From NCBI GenBank assembly GCA_902590245.1, contig CACIWG010000003.1, positions 21,602 through 85,601 on the forward strand: a DNA stretch of 64,000 bases, written 5' to 3'. The notes below the pieces were generated by a model. It worked only from the letters and a program-made list of their open reading frames with translations. It was not told where the DNA came from and made no database searches. Source of the DNA: an uncultured SAR116 cluster alpha proteobacterium. Lineage in GTDB: Bacteria; Pseudomonadota; Alphaproteobacteria; Puniceispirillales; Marisalimonadaceae. Made by a program: the position numbers and the translations under genes. Shown piece after piece: positions 41,618 through 51,953 of this stretch (position 1 is the first letter of the stretch; the number at the start of each line of letters is the position of its first letter).

Positions 41618-42439
41618 TTAATTTCCTATACAATATAAATAAAAATTTTTACTCTTACAAAAAGATCTAATTTCAGTTTCATTAAGAATAAGAACTCCTG
41701 TTTGCAAAAACCCAATGCCAAAAAAATTGTACTTATGAGCTAATTTTATCGTATCAATCCCTACTACAGGCATATCTAAATCTAATGTCTGATTTAACTT
41801 AGGTAGTTTAATTAAAACAGGACCAAATGAATTATTTTCATTTAATTGTTTATTATAGAATTTTCCACATCTCTTAATTAATTCATTAGTTCCCTCAATA
41901 CCCTCAATACCTAAGATGTGATTTTTTCGAGCAACGATTGATTGTCCAATATCAAATTTTGAAATTAAATCTAGTATATTTTTACCAATTTTAATTGTAT
42001 TTTTAAAATATTTTAAGTTTTCATCATTATGAAATTTATTATTAAAAATAATTTCATTTGCTTTAAAATTATGTTTTATAAGAGTTTTAGGTGAAACTAC
42101 TACAAAGCCATTGTTTTCAAAAAAATTTTTAATTTTTTTCAAAGTTGTATCGTCACCAAAAAATTTAGTTTCATCAAGTATTTCTTTAACTTCTTTAGAA
42201 ATTTTTATTCTATAATTTTTTTTTCGATAAAATTTACCAGCAAAAATTATTTTTTTTATATCATGAGTTTTAAATATTTTAATCATTTCATTAAAATCAT
42301 GCATATCGACCATATATGCTTTATTTTCAAAACTACTTAAAACTGCAAGACTTTTTATTGCAATCACAAAAAAATCTTTATTCTTTTCTGCTAATAATAT
42401 TGGTAAATTACCCTCGCCTGCAATAATACAACTTTTCAC
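41618..42439 (-). CDS. lpxI: UDP-2,3-diacylglucosamine pyrophosphatase LpxI
   Basis: 'IAGEGNLPILLAEK', 'DIGQSIVARKNHILGIEGIEGTNELIKRCG', 'VLIKLPKLNQTLDLDMPVVGIDTI'; lies between lpxA and lpxB. Confidence 0.93.
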   Translation of the reverse strand: MKSCIIAGEGNLPILLAEKNKDFFVIAIKSLAVLSSFENKAYMVDMHDFNEMIKIFKTHDIKKIIFAGKFYRKKNYRIKISKEVKEILDETKFFGDDTTLKKIKNFFENNGFVVVSPKTLIKHNFKANEIIFNNKFHNDENLKYFKNTIKIGKNILDLISKFDIGQSIVARKNHILGIEGIEGTNELIKRCGKFYNKQLNENNSFGPVLIKLPKLNQTLDLDMPVVGIDTIKLAHKYNFFGIGFLQTGVLILNETEIRSFCKSKNFYLYCIGN

Positions 42440-43239
42440 GAATTATTTGACCCTGGGTGCACAATTGATCTATGTGTATTATTATTTAAAAAATTCAAAA
42501 TTTCATTAGCTAGTGGTTTATTACCAAAAACTTCTTTAACCTCACGTAACCTTTCAGTGAAAGTACCTTCTGGCGCAAATAGCAATCTATATACTTGTCT
42601 AAGTAATTTTATATCATCTCGTTTAAAAGATCTTCTCTTTAATCCTACTAAGTTTAATCCGCTCAGTTTACCTCTAGCTCCTACAACTGAAGAAAATGGA
42701 ATGACATCACCTTCAACCATTGTACTTGCTCCAATTATAGCATGTTTTCCAATTCTACAAAATTGATGAATAGCTGAATAACCTCCTAAATAGCAATAAT
42801 CACCAATTTCAACATGCCCACCAATAACTGCTCCATTAACAAAAATTACATTATTACCAACTATACAATCATGCGCAACGTGACATCCAACCATGAACAA
42901 ACCATTATTTCCAATAGTTGTTATTTTTGATCCAATTTCTGTTCCTGGATGAATTGTAACATACTCTCTAAAAATGTTATTATCACCAATAATTAATTTT
43001 GACGTTCCACCAGTAAATTTAATATGCTGAGGAAGTGAACCTATAGCTGTAAATGCAGAGAATTCATTATTCTTACCTATTACTGTATCCCCTTCAATTA
43101 CACAATGAGAACGTATTTTAGAGTTATTACCAATAATAACATTAGGACCAATAATTGAGTAGGGTCCAATTTCTATTTCATCACCATCTAATGTTGAACC
43201 ATCAGAAACAATTGCAGTAGGGTGAATTTTATTTGGCAT
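42436..43239 (-). CDS. lpxA: UDP-N-acetylglucosamine acyltransferase
   Basis: 'MPNKIHPTAIVSDGSTLDGDEIEIGPYSIIGPNV' hexapeptide repeats, 'IGSLPQHIKF', 'FREYVTIHPGT', 'CHVAHDCIVGNNVIFVNGAVIGGHVEI'. Confidence 0.97.
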   Translation of the reverse strand: MPNKIHPTAIVSDGSTLDGDEIEIGPYSIIGPNVIIGNNSKIRSHCVIEGDTVIGKNNEFSAFTAIGSLPQHIKFTGGTSKLIIGDNNIFREYVTIHPGTEIGSKITTIGNNGLFMVGCHVAHDCIVGNNVIFVNGAVIGGHVEIGDYCYLGGYSAIHQFCRIGKHAIIGASTMVEGDVIPFSSVVGARGKLSGLNLVGLKRRSFKRDDIKLLRQVYRLLFAPEGTFTERLREVKEVFGNKPLANEILNFLNNNTHRSIVHPGSNNS

Positions 43240-43244
43240 AATGA

Positions 43245-43697
43245 TTAACTCTGTAGCATTGCTGAAAAATTAGATGAAGCCACCAAAACATCTTCTACAT
43301 GAGCAGTTGCAGAAAATTTATAAAAATTTTTTCTATTACTTATTACTTTTACTTTTAGTCTTAATATATCACCTGGAGTAGTCATTTTTTTAAATTTTGT
43401 ATTCTCAATACCTGTTAAGAAAACAGCTTTTCTCTTTTGAAGACTTTTATTCGAATAAGACATAAGACATGCGGCGGTTTGAGCCATAGCTTCTACAACC
43501 AAAACACCTGGCATAACTGGAAAATCAGGGAAATGACCATTAAAAAAATTTTCATTAATTGTAACATTTTTTATGCCTGTAGCACTTTCATTTACAATTA
43601 TTTCTTCAACTCTATCAATTAGTAAAAAAGGGTATCTATGAGGTATTAAATCAATAATTTCATGATAGTTTAAGGTAATAGTTTTAGAGTTATTCAT
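43245..43697 (-). CDS. fabZ: 3-hydroxyacyl-ACP dehydratase FabZ
   Basis: 'IIDLIPHRYPFLLIDRV', 'VTINENFFNGHFPDFPVMPGVLVVEAMAQTAACLM'. Confidence 0.97.
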   Translation of the reverse strand: MNNSKTITLNYHEIIDLIPHRYPFLLIDRVEEIIVNESATGIKNVTINENFFNGHFPDFPVMPGVLVVEAMAQTAACLMSYSNKSLQKRKAVFLTGIENTKFKKMTTPGDILRLKVKVISNRKNFYKFSATAHVEDVLVASSNFSAMLQS

Positions 43698-44734
43698 CTT
43701 ATTTTACTCAACATTTTATTTAATTTTACCTGAATTTTTTGCCAATCATATAAACTTCTTGCTGGATATCCGCCAATCTTACTATTTTCAGGAAAGTTTT
43801 TAAATACTTTTGTTCCAGCAGAAATAAGGGAGTTACTTCCTATAAATATATTATCTGCAATACCCACGTCACCAGCAAGAATTACATTATTACCTAATTC
43901 AACTGACCCAGAAATTGCAGATTTTCCAGCTAGAATTGAATTTTTTCCAATTTTACAATTGTGAGCTATATGTACTTGATTATCTATTCTCACAAAATCA
44001 CCTATAACTGTGTCATCAATGTGCCCTCTATCAACATTACAGTTCGAGCCAATAAATACATTATCACCAATTACAACAGCACCAATATGAAAATAAATAT
44101 CACTATTAGGGGTGCCTGAATGAAATCCAAAGCCATTTTTTCCTATTACTGTATTTTGTGAAATCGTAACATTGTCTCCAATTATAGAACAATCTATGCA
44201 AACACCATCCATAATATGTACATTGTTTCCAATCAAACAGTTACAAGATATTGAGACATTATTTCCAATAATAACATCATTACCGATTTTAACATTCGCT
44301 TCAATCTTAGAAAAATCACCTATAGTAAAATTAGAACCAACAATAGATTTATCAGAAATTAATGAATTATTAATATTTAGCATTTTGGAAGTTTTTTGTT
44401 TTTTTGTACAAAATTTATTTATCAAATTACAGAAATCTAATTTAGGGTTTTCTGAAGGAATTACTAAATTATTATAAAAATTGTATTCATTTAAAGGTAT
44501 TTTTATTAAACTAACACCCTTAATATCTCTTTTATCATTCAAATTAGATTTATTTACAAAAACTAAACTATCTTCTGAGGAAGTTGATAACGATGAAAAC
44601 TGATTAATTTTAAAATCAAGTAAATTAGTATCTTCATTATTATATTTTAAAAATAACTCTTCTGATATATTTAAATATACTAAAATAGATTTTATATAAA
44701 GGTCAGTTTCAAGCTTAAAAAAAAGTTTATTCAA
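43694..44734 (-). CDS. lpxD: UDP-3-O-(3-hydroxyacyl)glucosamine N-acyltransferase (probable TTG start at 44734)
   Basis: Hexapeptide repeats, 'IGKNGFGFHSGTP', 'VDRGHIDDTVIGDFVRIDNQVHIAHNCKIGKNSILAGKSAISGS'. The ORF-track ATG at 44788 would overlap ompH by 62 nt; a TTG start gives MNKLFFKLETDLYI and an 8-nt overlap. Confidence 0.92.
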   Translation of the reverse strand: MNKLFFKLETDLYIKSILVYLNISEELFLKYNNEDTNLLDFKINQFSSLSTSSEDSLVFVNKSNLNDKRDIKGVSLIKIPLNEYNFYNNLVIPSENPKLDFCNLINKFCTKKQKTSKMLNINNSLISDKSIVGSNFTIGDFSKIEANVKIGNDVIIGNNVSISCNCLIGNNVHIMDGVCIDCSIIGDNVTISQNTVIGKNGFGFHSGTPNSDIYFHIGAVVIGDNVFIGSNCNVDRGHIDDTVIGDFVRIDNQVHIAHNCKIGKNSILAGKSAISGSVELGNNVILAGDVGIADNIFIGSNSLISAGTKVFKNFPENSKIGGYPARSLYDWQKIQVKLNKMLSKIR

Positions 44735-45347
44735 TTTTTTTGCCTTTTTTAACAAATTGTATTTTAAGATTAGATGTTTTTTTATCAAACTCTTTTAACG
44801 CTTCATTAGTTAAATCTAAATCAAAATTATTTATTAAAAAAATATTTTCTCTTAATACAACAAAATCAATGTTCTTATCTTTAGAAATTTTTTTGATTAC
44901 AGATGCTAACACATCTCTAAGCTTTTTTTGAATTAATTGGAATGATAAATTTAACTCTTTTTTTTCAGCAAAAGAAAACTTCTGAAAATTAGTTATTTCT
45001 TTCTTTAAATTATTTTTTTCAATATTATACTGTTTATCTGAAATTTTATTTTTATTTGATGATAGTTTTAATTCCTTATTCCTTAAGATTTTTTCTTGTT
45101 TTTTTATTTTATCATTAAGTCTTTTCTCAAACTTAATAAATTCTTTACCAAGTTTTTTCATAGTTAAAGATTCTTTTAAAATATTCCTAAAATCTACAAT
45201 TCCAATTTTTGGATCATTTATTAAATTCACATTATTACTGATATACTTTTTTATAAAAATATTTTGAGGAAAAATTAACGCCTTACTTGTACTAATATTA
45301 ATTAATAGAAAAAAAAACAAAGTAATGAAGTTAAAAGATAATCTCAT
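44727..45347 (-). CDS. OmpH/Skp family periplasmic chaperone
   Basis: Signal peptide, 'KIGIVDFRNILKESLTMKKLGKEF', Lys/Glu-rich coiled coil; between bamA and lpxD. Confidence 0.9.
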   Translation of the reverse strand: MRLSFNFITLFFFLLINISTSKALIFPQNIFIKKYISNNVNLINDPKIGIVDFRNILKESLTMKKLGKEFIKFEKRLNDKIKKQEKILRNKELKLSSNKNKISDKQYNIEKNNLKKEITNFQKFSFAEKKELNLSFQLIQKKLRDVLASVIKKISKDKNIDFVVLRENIFLINNFDLDLTNEALKEFDKKTSNLKIQFVKKGKKIE

Positions 45348-45353
45348 AAATAT

Positions 45354-47618
45354 TTAGAATGAAGTTCCTATAGAAAATTTAAAATTATTATCTTTATCGT
45401 AGCTTTCTTCACTTATTGGCCAACCCCAAATAAAGCTAAGAGGACCAACAGCAGTGTTCCAGTAAACAGCTACTCCAGCAGAAACTCTAGGGCTAGAATC
45501 GTTTATACCTTTTACATTACTAGGATAATCTGTATCCCACAATGATCCAATGTCAGAAAACATAGACACATCAATGCCTAAATCACCAGGTATTAGTTTT
45601 GTTGCCTTAATCTCAACTTGGCCTGTATAAAACTTATTACCTCCAACAGCATTATCATTTCCATTATCTCGAGGGCCAATACCATTTAAATCAAAACCTC
45701 TTACAGAATTGGAATTAAAATAAAATCTATTAGAACTTGTAACTTTTTCATCCTCCAATGAAGAAATGGCACCGAGTTTAGTTCCATAACTAAATATGTA
45801 ATCACCATAACTAAATGGTATATACTGTTTAAATGCAGCTTCTGTTTTTAAAAATTTAGCGTCACCGCCTACACCAGCCATAGATATTTTTACTGATTTC
45901 TTTTCTCCTTTTGTTGGATTTAGAAAACTATCAGTATTGTTAGAAGAGATTGAATAATTGATTAGAGACGTTTCTATTTCAATTCCTTCTTCACCAGAAG
46001 TGGAAGTTCCTGTAAAGTTATCATCAGTAGTTGTTTTACTGGTTGTATATCTATATCCAAACCTATTACGATAATCACTTAATCTAAAACCTAAACCAAT
46101 TTCAATACCAGTCAAATCAATATCTTTTTGACCAACCTCTCTTTGTTGATCAAATATATCTCCAGATAAAGATAAAGGAGTGTCTTGATAATATGGTTCA
46201 GTAATTCCTATATTATATTTGGTAGATTTTTCAGAAGAATTAATTGATATTCTTGTCTTTATGCCTTTTCCCAAAAAATTTTTTTCTTCTAAACCTATTG
46301 TAAAAGAAGTTTTTTCAACAGAATCATATCCAATTCCAAATGAAAAGGATCCTGTTAGATTTTCTACTACTTTTAGTTCAATGTCTATGACACCAGGAGT
46401 ATCTGTTTTTAAAATGTTAACACCTACTGATTTAAAATAGCCCAATCTTTTAAGAGAATTTATAGATTCTCTTAGGTTTTGACCATTAAATGGATCACCT
46501 TCTAAAATCAATAATTCCCGTCTTATAACTTTGTCAAGTGTTCTAGTATTTCCAGTAATATTTATTCGTCTGACATAACTTTTGACAGCCTCTGTAATCA
46601 CAAATTTTAAATCTAATGTAGCATTTTTATTATCTTTATTTAAAATTTGATGATTTATTTTAATGAAAGTAAAACCATCTTTTTCAAAAAAGTTATTTAA
46701 TTGTTTTTTACTTTCTTCAACTGCTCTTTCATCAAATGAATCTCCTGTTTTAAAAAAAACTTGTTTCAAAATCTCATTTTTACTTGTATCAGAAAGTTCA
46801 TTTTGAATTAAAACATTATTAACAACAAAAGATTTCCCCTCATTTAAAATAATATTTATATTGTAACCTGAGTAATCTGGTAGTAACTCTCTTTTGTATG
46901 ACATTACTTTAAAATCCACAAAACCTCTTCTAAAATAAAATTTCTTTAATAAATTTTTATCTAAAGTGATATTTTCTTCTTTAAAAACGCTGCTACCAAA
47001 CAATCTATAAAACGAGCTTTCTTTTGTTAGAATTACAGATTTTAACTTATTATTACTGAATACTTTATTTCCAAAAAAATTAATCTTATTAACTTTAACT
47101 AATTCGCCTTCTGATATTTCAAATAGCAGGTTTACCCTTGATTGAGATAGATCTTTCTTAGAAACTTCTACTTTTGCAAAGTTTCTCCCAGTTTTTGAAT
47201 AAAGTAGCTTAATATTTTCGATAGCTTGATTTAATTTGTTTTTGCTAAATGTATCTCTTTTATTTATTTTAACTATATCTTTAAGTTGTTCATCTGTAAG
47301 AAAACTATTGCCAAAAAAATATATTTCATTAATTATCGGGGTTTCAATAACTTCAACAAAAAGTGTATCATTATCAACTTTAACTGATATATCATCAAAA
47401 AAATCAGACTGGTACAAATCTTTAGTAATTAGATTAATTTCTTCATCAGTGATTTTTTTATTTATATATCTATTTGTAATGTTGGTAATATAAGATTCAG
47501 GGATTCTTTTGTTTCCTTTTATTTCTACTTTTTTAATTAAATAATCATTTGAAAAAGAGATACTTGTTTTTAAAAATAATATTATTAAGAAAATTAAAAA
47601 AGAGTTTGTTTTTTTCAT
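45354..47618 (-). CDS. bamA: Outer membrane protein assembly factor BamA
   Basis: POTRA repeats 'IKKVEIKGNKRIPESYI', 'VRRINITGNTRTLDKVIRREL...GDPFN', barrel 'FYFNSNSVRGFDLNGIGPRD'. Confidence 0.97.
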   Translation of the reverse strand: MKKTNSFLIFLIILFLKTSISFSNDYLIKKVEIKGNKRIPESYITNITNRYINKKITDEEINLITKDLYQSDFFDDISVKVDNDTLFVEVIETPIINEIYFFGNSFLTDEQLKDIVKINKRDTFSKNKLNQAIENIKLLYSKTGRNFAKVEVSKKDLSQSRVNLLFEISEGELVKVNKINFFGNKVFSNNKLKSVILTKESSFYRLFGSSVFKEENITLDKNLLKKFYFRRGFVDFKVMSYKRELLPDYSGYNINIILNEGKSFVVNNVLIQNELSDTSKNEILKQVFFKTGDSFDERAVEESKKQLNNFFEKDGFTFIKINHQILNKDNKNATLDLKFVITEAVKSYVRRINITGNTRTLDKVIRRELLILEGDPFNGQNLRESINSLKRLGYFKSVGVNILKTDTPGVIDIELKVVENLTGSFSFGIGYDSVEKTSFTIGLEEKNFLGKGIKTRISINSSEKSTKYNIGITEPYYQDTPLSLSGDIFDQQREVGQKDIDLTGIEIGLGFRLSDYRNRFGYRYTTSKTTTDDNFTGTSTSGEEGIEIETSLINYSISSNNTDSFLNPTKGEKKSVKISMAGVGGDAKFLKTEAAFKQYIPFSYGDYIFSYGTKLGAISSLEDEKVTSSNRFYFNSNSVRGFDLNGIGPRDNGNDNAVGGNKFYTGQVEIKATKLIPGDLGIDVSMFSDIGSLWDTDYPSNVKGINDSSPRVSAGVAVYWNTAVGPLSFIWGWPISEESYDKDNNFKFSIGTSF

Positions 47619-47641
47619 AATGGCCTCTTGGTTAATTCATC

Positions 47642-47650
47642 ATTATATCA
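47642..47650 (-). promoter_or_regulatory. Candidate extended -10 promoter for bamA (TGATATAAT)
   Basis: Minus strand TGATATAAT matches the TGnTATAAT extended -10, about 24 nt upstream of the bamA ATG in the rseP-bamA gap. Confidence 0.45.
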
Positions 47651-47663
47651 ATTTTAATCCAAA

Positions 47664-48734
47664 TCAAACAAATAATTTTTGAATATCAAAAAATGTAATA
47701 ACTATCATTAGAAACATTAGTAAAAATACTCCCATTTGAATTAATTTATATTGTATTTTTTGGTTAATTGGCCGACCTAATATAAATTCTGTAAAATACA
47801 TTAAAATATATCCACCATCTAGAGCAGGTATAGGTAATAAGTTTATTAGTCCAAGATTAATTGATAACAAGGCCATTAAAAAAAGAAAGTTAGGAATTCC
47901 TGAGGAAATAGCATTACCTGAAATTTTTGCAATTCCAATTGGGCCTGCAATGTCTTTTTTATCTATTTTAAAGCTAATTAATTTTATAAATCCTTTAATC
48001 CATTCATAAGTTAATAGTAATGTATCTTTTAGCCCATAGTAAATTGAAGAAATGAAATCATGTTGAATTAAAACAGGACTTGATGCAATTATCCCAATTT
48101 TATATGTTTTTATTTCCAAATCTTTTGTATCTAATATTTCTGGTTTTATGTTAAAAAATAATATTTTTTTATTTCTTAAAACTTCAAAACTTAATGATTT
48201 TTTGTTGTTAGCAACTATTTTTCTAATATCTTCAAAATTATACACTTTTTTGTTATCAATGCTTATAATCAAATCATTTGGTTTTAAACCTGATCTATCA
48301 GCTGGGGAATTTTTTACCACTTGATTAACTTCAGGCTTTACTTCATATCTTCCATGAAATGAATATAGTGTTGTAATTATTAAGACTCCTAAAACTATAT
48401 TTGCTAATGGACCTGAGAAAACAATTGAAAAACGAGCAAACAAACTTGCATTATTAAAATATCCTTTATTATTTTTTTGATGATTTTTATCATTAACAAG
48501 TAATTCCCCTTTCATTTTTACATATCCCCCAAAAGGGATTAAACATATCTTCCACCTTGTTTTATATTTATCAGTAAAACCAATTAATTCCGGACCAAAT
48601 CCAACAGAAAATTGTTCTACTATTACGCCATTTTTTTTTGCAGCCAAATAATGCCCTAGTTCATGAATAAAAACTAATGGTGTAAGAACTATCAAAAAAC
48701 CAATTAGCGAAACAAAAAATGCATTCTCAAACAT
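47664..48734 (-). CDS. rseP: RIP metalloprotease RseP (probable start ATG at 48734)
   Basis: 'FIHELGHYLAAKKNGV', 'VEQFSVGFGPEL', PDZ 'SPADRSGLKPNDLIISIDN', 'NLLPIPALDGG'. Confidence 0.95.
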   Translation of the reverse strand: MFENAFFVSLIGFLIVLTPLVFIHELGHYLAAKKNGVIVEQFSVGFGPELIGFTDKYKTRWKICLIPFGGYVKMKGELLVNDKNHQKNNKGYFNNASLFARFSIVFSGPLANIVLGVLIITTLYSFHGRYEVKPEVNQVVKNSPADRSGLKPNDLIISIDNKKVYNFEDIRKIVANNKKSLSFEVLRNKKILFFNIKPEILDTKDLEIKTYKIGIIASSPVLIQHDFISSIYYGLKDTLLLTYEWIKGFIKLISFKIDKKDIAGPIGIAKISGNAISSGIPNFLFLMALLSINLGLINLLPIPALDGGYILMYFTEFILGRPINQKIQYKLIQMGVFLLMFLMIVITFFDIQKLFV

Positions 48735-49875
48735 AAAATTTCTCCGATATATTTTTAGCAAAAATACGAGATTTTTTATCAATATCTAAAACTTCTTCAA
48801 GGCTGTATGCAGAATTAAAGTTTTGCTCATTTAGACATTCATCAATTATTTGTACTATATCTGTAAATTGTATCCTTTTTTTTAGAAATAAATCTACAGC
48901 TATCTCATTTGCTGCATTTAAGATTATAGAAAAATAATTTGGTCCATTTAATGCATCCCAACCAAAATTTAATCCAGGAAACTTTTTAAAATCAGGTTTT
49001 AAAAAATTTAGCTGCGAGACTTCAACAAGATTTAATTTAGGCAAGTTAAGATTATATCTTTCAGGATAACCAATAGCTACTGATAATGGACTTATCATAT
49101 CAGGTAATGCTAAATTTGCTAAAACTGATCCATCTTTATAATGTACAAGACCATGAACTATAGATTCAGGGTGAATTACAACATTGATTTGACTTGATTT
49201 TAATCCAAAAAGAAGCCCAGCCTCTATAACCTCTAGAGCTTTATTAATTAATGTTGCACTATCAATTGATATTTTTTTACCCATTTCCCACTTAGGATGT
49301 TTTAAAGCTTCTTCAATTGTAATTTTTTCAAAACTTCTTAGAGGCCTATTTAAAAATGGACCACCAGAAGCTGTTAAAGTGATATGGCTAATATTGTCTC
49401 TATGATTATTGTCCAAGCATTGAAATATTGAATTGTGCTCAGAATCTACAGGTAATATTTTTACATTATTTTTTTTTGCGCATTCAATTAATATATTACC
49501 AGCAACTACGAGCGGCTCTTTATTTGCTATTGCAATATTATTACCATTACTTAATGCAACGTAAGCAGGCATTAAACCAGCTAATCCTGATATACCTGAA
49601 ACAACTATATCACAATTTAAAGAAGCTAATTCAAGAAGACCTTCAACACCTTTCAAAACATTTTTGTTTCTATTAAATGTTACATCTTTATCATTACGAA
49701 AAAAACAGATATTTTTAACATTAAATTCTTCTGAAATTAATTTTAATTGTTCAGTATTTTTATAAGCTGAAATCCCAATGAGATTAAATTTTTCTCTCAT
49801 CTGCCTAATTAAATTTAAAGTCGATGTTCCAATTGAACCAGTAGCTCCTAATAAAATTATATTTTTTAAAGTCAT
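48727..49875 (-). CDS. dxr: 1-deoxy-D-xylulose 5-phosphate reductoisomerase
   Basis: 'ILLGATGSIGTSTLNLI', 'IANKEPLVVAG', 'LPVDSEHNSIFQCL', 'LTASGGPFL', 'HPKWEMGKKISIDSATLINKALEVIEA'. Confidence 0.97.
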   Translation of the reverse strand: MTLKNIILLGATGSIGTSTLNLIRQMREKFNLIGISAYKNTEQLKLISEEFNVKNICFFRNDKDVTFNRNKNVLKGVEGLLELASLNCDIVVSGISGLAGLMPAYVALSNGNNIAIANKEPLVVAGNILIECAKKNNVKILPVDSEHNSIFQCLDNNHRDNISHITLTASGGPFLNRPLRSFEKITIEEALKHPKWEMGKKISIDSATLINKALEVIEAGLLFGLKSSQINVVIHPESIVHGLVHYKDGSVLANLALPDMISPLSVAIGYPERYNLNLPKLNLVEVSQLNFLKPDFKKFPGLNFGWDALNGPNYFSIILNAANEIAVDLFLKKRIQFTDIVQIIDECLNEQNFNSAYSLEEVLDIDKKSRIFAKNISEKFYV

Positions 49876-50681
49876 AGATTAGATCTCGCATCACTAAAGT
49901 ATAAAATTAAAAATGATACAGGAAAGGAAAATAACCAACTATCGATCCTATCTAAAACACCACCATGACCAGGAAAAAGTTTTCCTAAATCTTTAATTTT
50001 TAACTTTCTTTTAAAAAAAGAAACGTACAAATCACCAATGAATGATGAAATTATTATTATAATTGTGTATAAAATCAAATTTAAATTCTTTAAATCGAAA
50101 TATATAAAAATTGTTGTAAACAAAAATAATGAGCAAAATGTGCTACCAATATAACCTTCTATTGTTTTATTAGGACTAATTTTTGGAAAAATTTTAAATT
50201 TCCCAAATTTCTTTCCTATTAAGTAAGCAAAAATATCACAAAGCGAAATTATGGTAACAATAATAAAAATTAATTTAAATGATAAATCTTGATTTGTAAT
50301 TATGTAAATAATAGAAAAAAAAGTAGAGTTTATTAAAAATCCAAGAATTGAAAAGTGAATGTTAGATTTTTTAAATAGGCTTAAAATTACTAATAAAGAA
50401 CTTAAAGTATAAAAGGTTATTAATAGATATAGATCAACTAGATTAAATATTTCACTTTTTGAAATCAGAAAATATAGAATTACAACAAACGGCATATATA
50501 TATGCAATTTTACTTTACTATGATTTAAGTTATAAATTTCTAAAAAAGAAAAAAAACTAATAACAACTATCATTGAATAGATGCCAATATTTCCAATTAA
50601 AAATAATCCCATTAGTAAAATTATTAAAATTAATGAAGTTGTAATTCTTTTGAAAAAATTACTATTAAAATCAATTCTCAC
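49872..50681 (-). CDS. cdsA: Phosphatidate cytidylyltransferase
   Basis: 'CDIFAYLIGKKFGKFKIFPKISPNKTIEGYIGS', 'SFFKRKLKIKDLGKLFPGHGGVLDRIDS'. Confidence 0.95.
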   Translation of the reverse strand: MRIDFNSNFFKRITTSLILIILLMGLFLIGNIGIYSMIVVISFFSFLEIYNLNHSKVKLHIYMPFVVILYFLISKSEIFNLVDLYLLITFYTLSSLLVILSLFKKSNIHFSILGFLINSTFFSIIYIITNQDLSFKLIFIIVTIISLCDIFAYLIGKKFGKFKIFPKISPNKTIEGYIGSTFCSLFLFTTIFIYFDLKNLNLILYTIIIIISSFIGDLYVSFFKRKLKIKDLGKLFPGHGGVLDRIDSWLFSFPVSFLILYFSDARSNL

Positions 50682-51379
50682 ATTCCACCAAATTTTCTTT
50701 TTCTAGATATAAATTCGTTTATAGCATCATCTAATAAATTAAAGTTAAAATCTGGCCACATTTCATTTAAAAAAATCAATTCTGTATACGCAAGATGCCA
50801 AAGCATAAAGTTTGATAATCTTTTTTCACCACCAGTTCTTATTAAAAGATCAATATTTGGAAAATTATAGTTAAACAGATATTTTTCAAAATCAGTTAAT
50901 TTTTTTAAAGTTCTAATATTTTTATCTAATAAATCAACTAAATATTTTTTCACAGCAGTCAAAATTTCTTGCTGACCACCATAATTAACAGCGATTGTTA
51001 ATGTAAGCGTGTTTTTCTTATTTGTTAAGTTAGTTAATAAAGAAGTTTTTTCTTTTATTTGTTTACCAAAAACATCTAAATCGCCAATAAATTTTATACT
51101 AATTTCATTAGATTCTGCCTCTGAAATTGCTTTATCTAAAAAATCATTAAACAATTTCATTAAATAAGAAATTTCTTTTTTTGATCTACTCCAGTTTTCT
51201 GTAGAAAATCCAAAAACAGTTAAATAATAAATTTTTAGCTTAATACAATTATGAATAGTATCTTGTAAAGTTTCTAATCCTTTTTCGTAAGCTTTTAGAA
51301 GAGAGTAATTATTTATTTTAGCCCACCTTCTGTTACCATCCATAATTATTGCAACATGTTTAGGATGATTTATTGTCAT
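50678..51379 (-). CDS. uppS: Isoprenyl (undecaprenyl) diphosphate synthase
   Basis: 'HVAIIMDGNRRWA', 'VFGFSTENWSRSKKEI', 'AVNYGGQQEI', 'LLIRTGGEKRLSNFMLWHLAYTEL'. Confidence 0.96.
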   Translation of the reverse strand: MTINHPKHVAIIMDGNRRWAKINNYSLLKAYEKGLETLQDTIHNCIKLKIYYLTVFGFSTENWSRSKKEISYLMKLFNDFLDKAISEAESNEISIKFIGDLDVFGKQIKEKTSLLTNLTNKKNTLTLTIAVNYGGQQEILTAVKKYLVDLLDKNIRTLKKLTDFEKYLFNYNFPNIDLLIRTGGEKRLSNFMLWHLAYTELIFLNEMWPDFNFNLLDDAINEFISRKRKFGGM

Positions 51380-51940
51380 TTAGTTAGTATCTAAGATTTC
51401 GGATTGTTTTTTTTGAAAAATTTTTTCAATATTATTTATATAATCATCAGTAACTTTTTGAACAATATTTTCATTTTTATGTTTTTCATCGTCGCTTATT
51501 TCATTGTTTTTATGAGTTTTTCTAATATCTTCTATAATGTCTCTTCGGATATTTCTGATTGAAATCTTTGAATTTTCTGCAATTTGAGCTGCAACTTTTA
51601 ATAATTCTTTTCTTCTTTCTTCTGATAATGCAGGAATTGGTATTCTTATTAAATTACCTTCCGTCATTGGGTTAAGACCTAGATTACTTTCTCTGATAGC
51701 TTTTTCTACAATTGATACATTGTTTGCATCCCAGATTGAAATAGTTATTAATCTTGCCTCAGGAACACTTACATTACCAACTTGATTAAGAGAAGTTTTA
51801 TTACCATAAACATCAACTTTGATGGTATCTAACATATTTATTGAGGCTCGCCCTGCTCTAATACCATTTAGATCATTTTGATAAGAAATTATAGCCTTAT
51901 CCATTTTTTGATTAATTAAATTTTCATTAAAATCATTCAT
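51380..51940 (-). CDS. frr: Ribosome recycling factor
   Basis: 'LNGIRAGRASINMLDTIKVDVYGNKTSLNQVGNVSVPEARLITI', 'IRIPIPALSEERRKELLK'. Confidence 0.97.
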   Translation of the reverse strand: MNDFNENLINQKMDKAIISYQNDLNGIRAGRASINMLDTIKVDVYGNKTSLNQVGNVSVPEARLITISIWDANNVSIVEKAIRESNLGLNPMTEGNLIRIPIPALSEERRKELLKVAAQIAENSKISIRNIRRDIIEDIRKTHKNNEISDDEKHKNENIVQKVTDDYINNIEKIFQKKQSEILDTN

Positions 51941-51953
51941 TTTTAATCCTATT

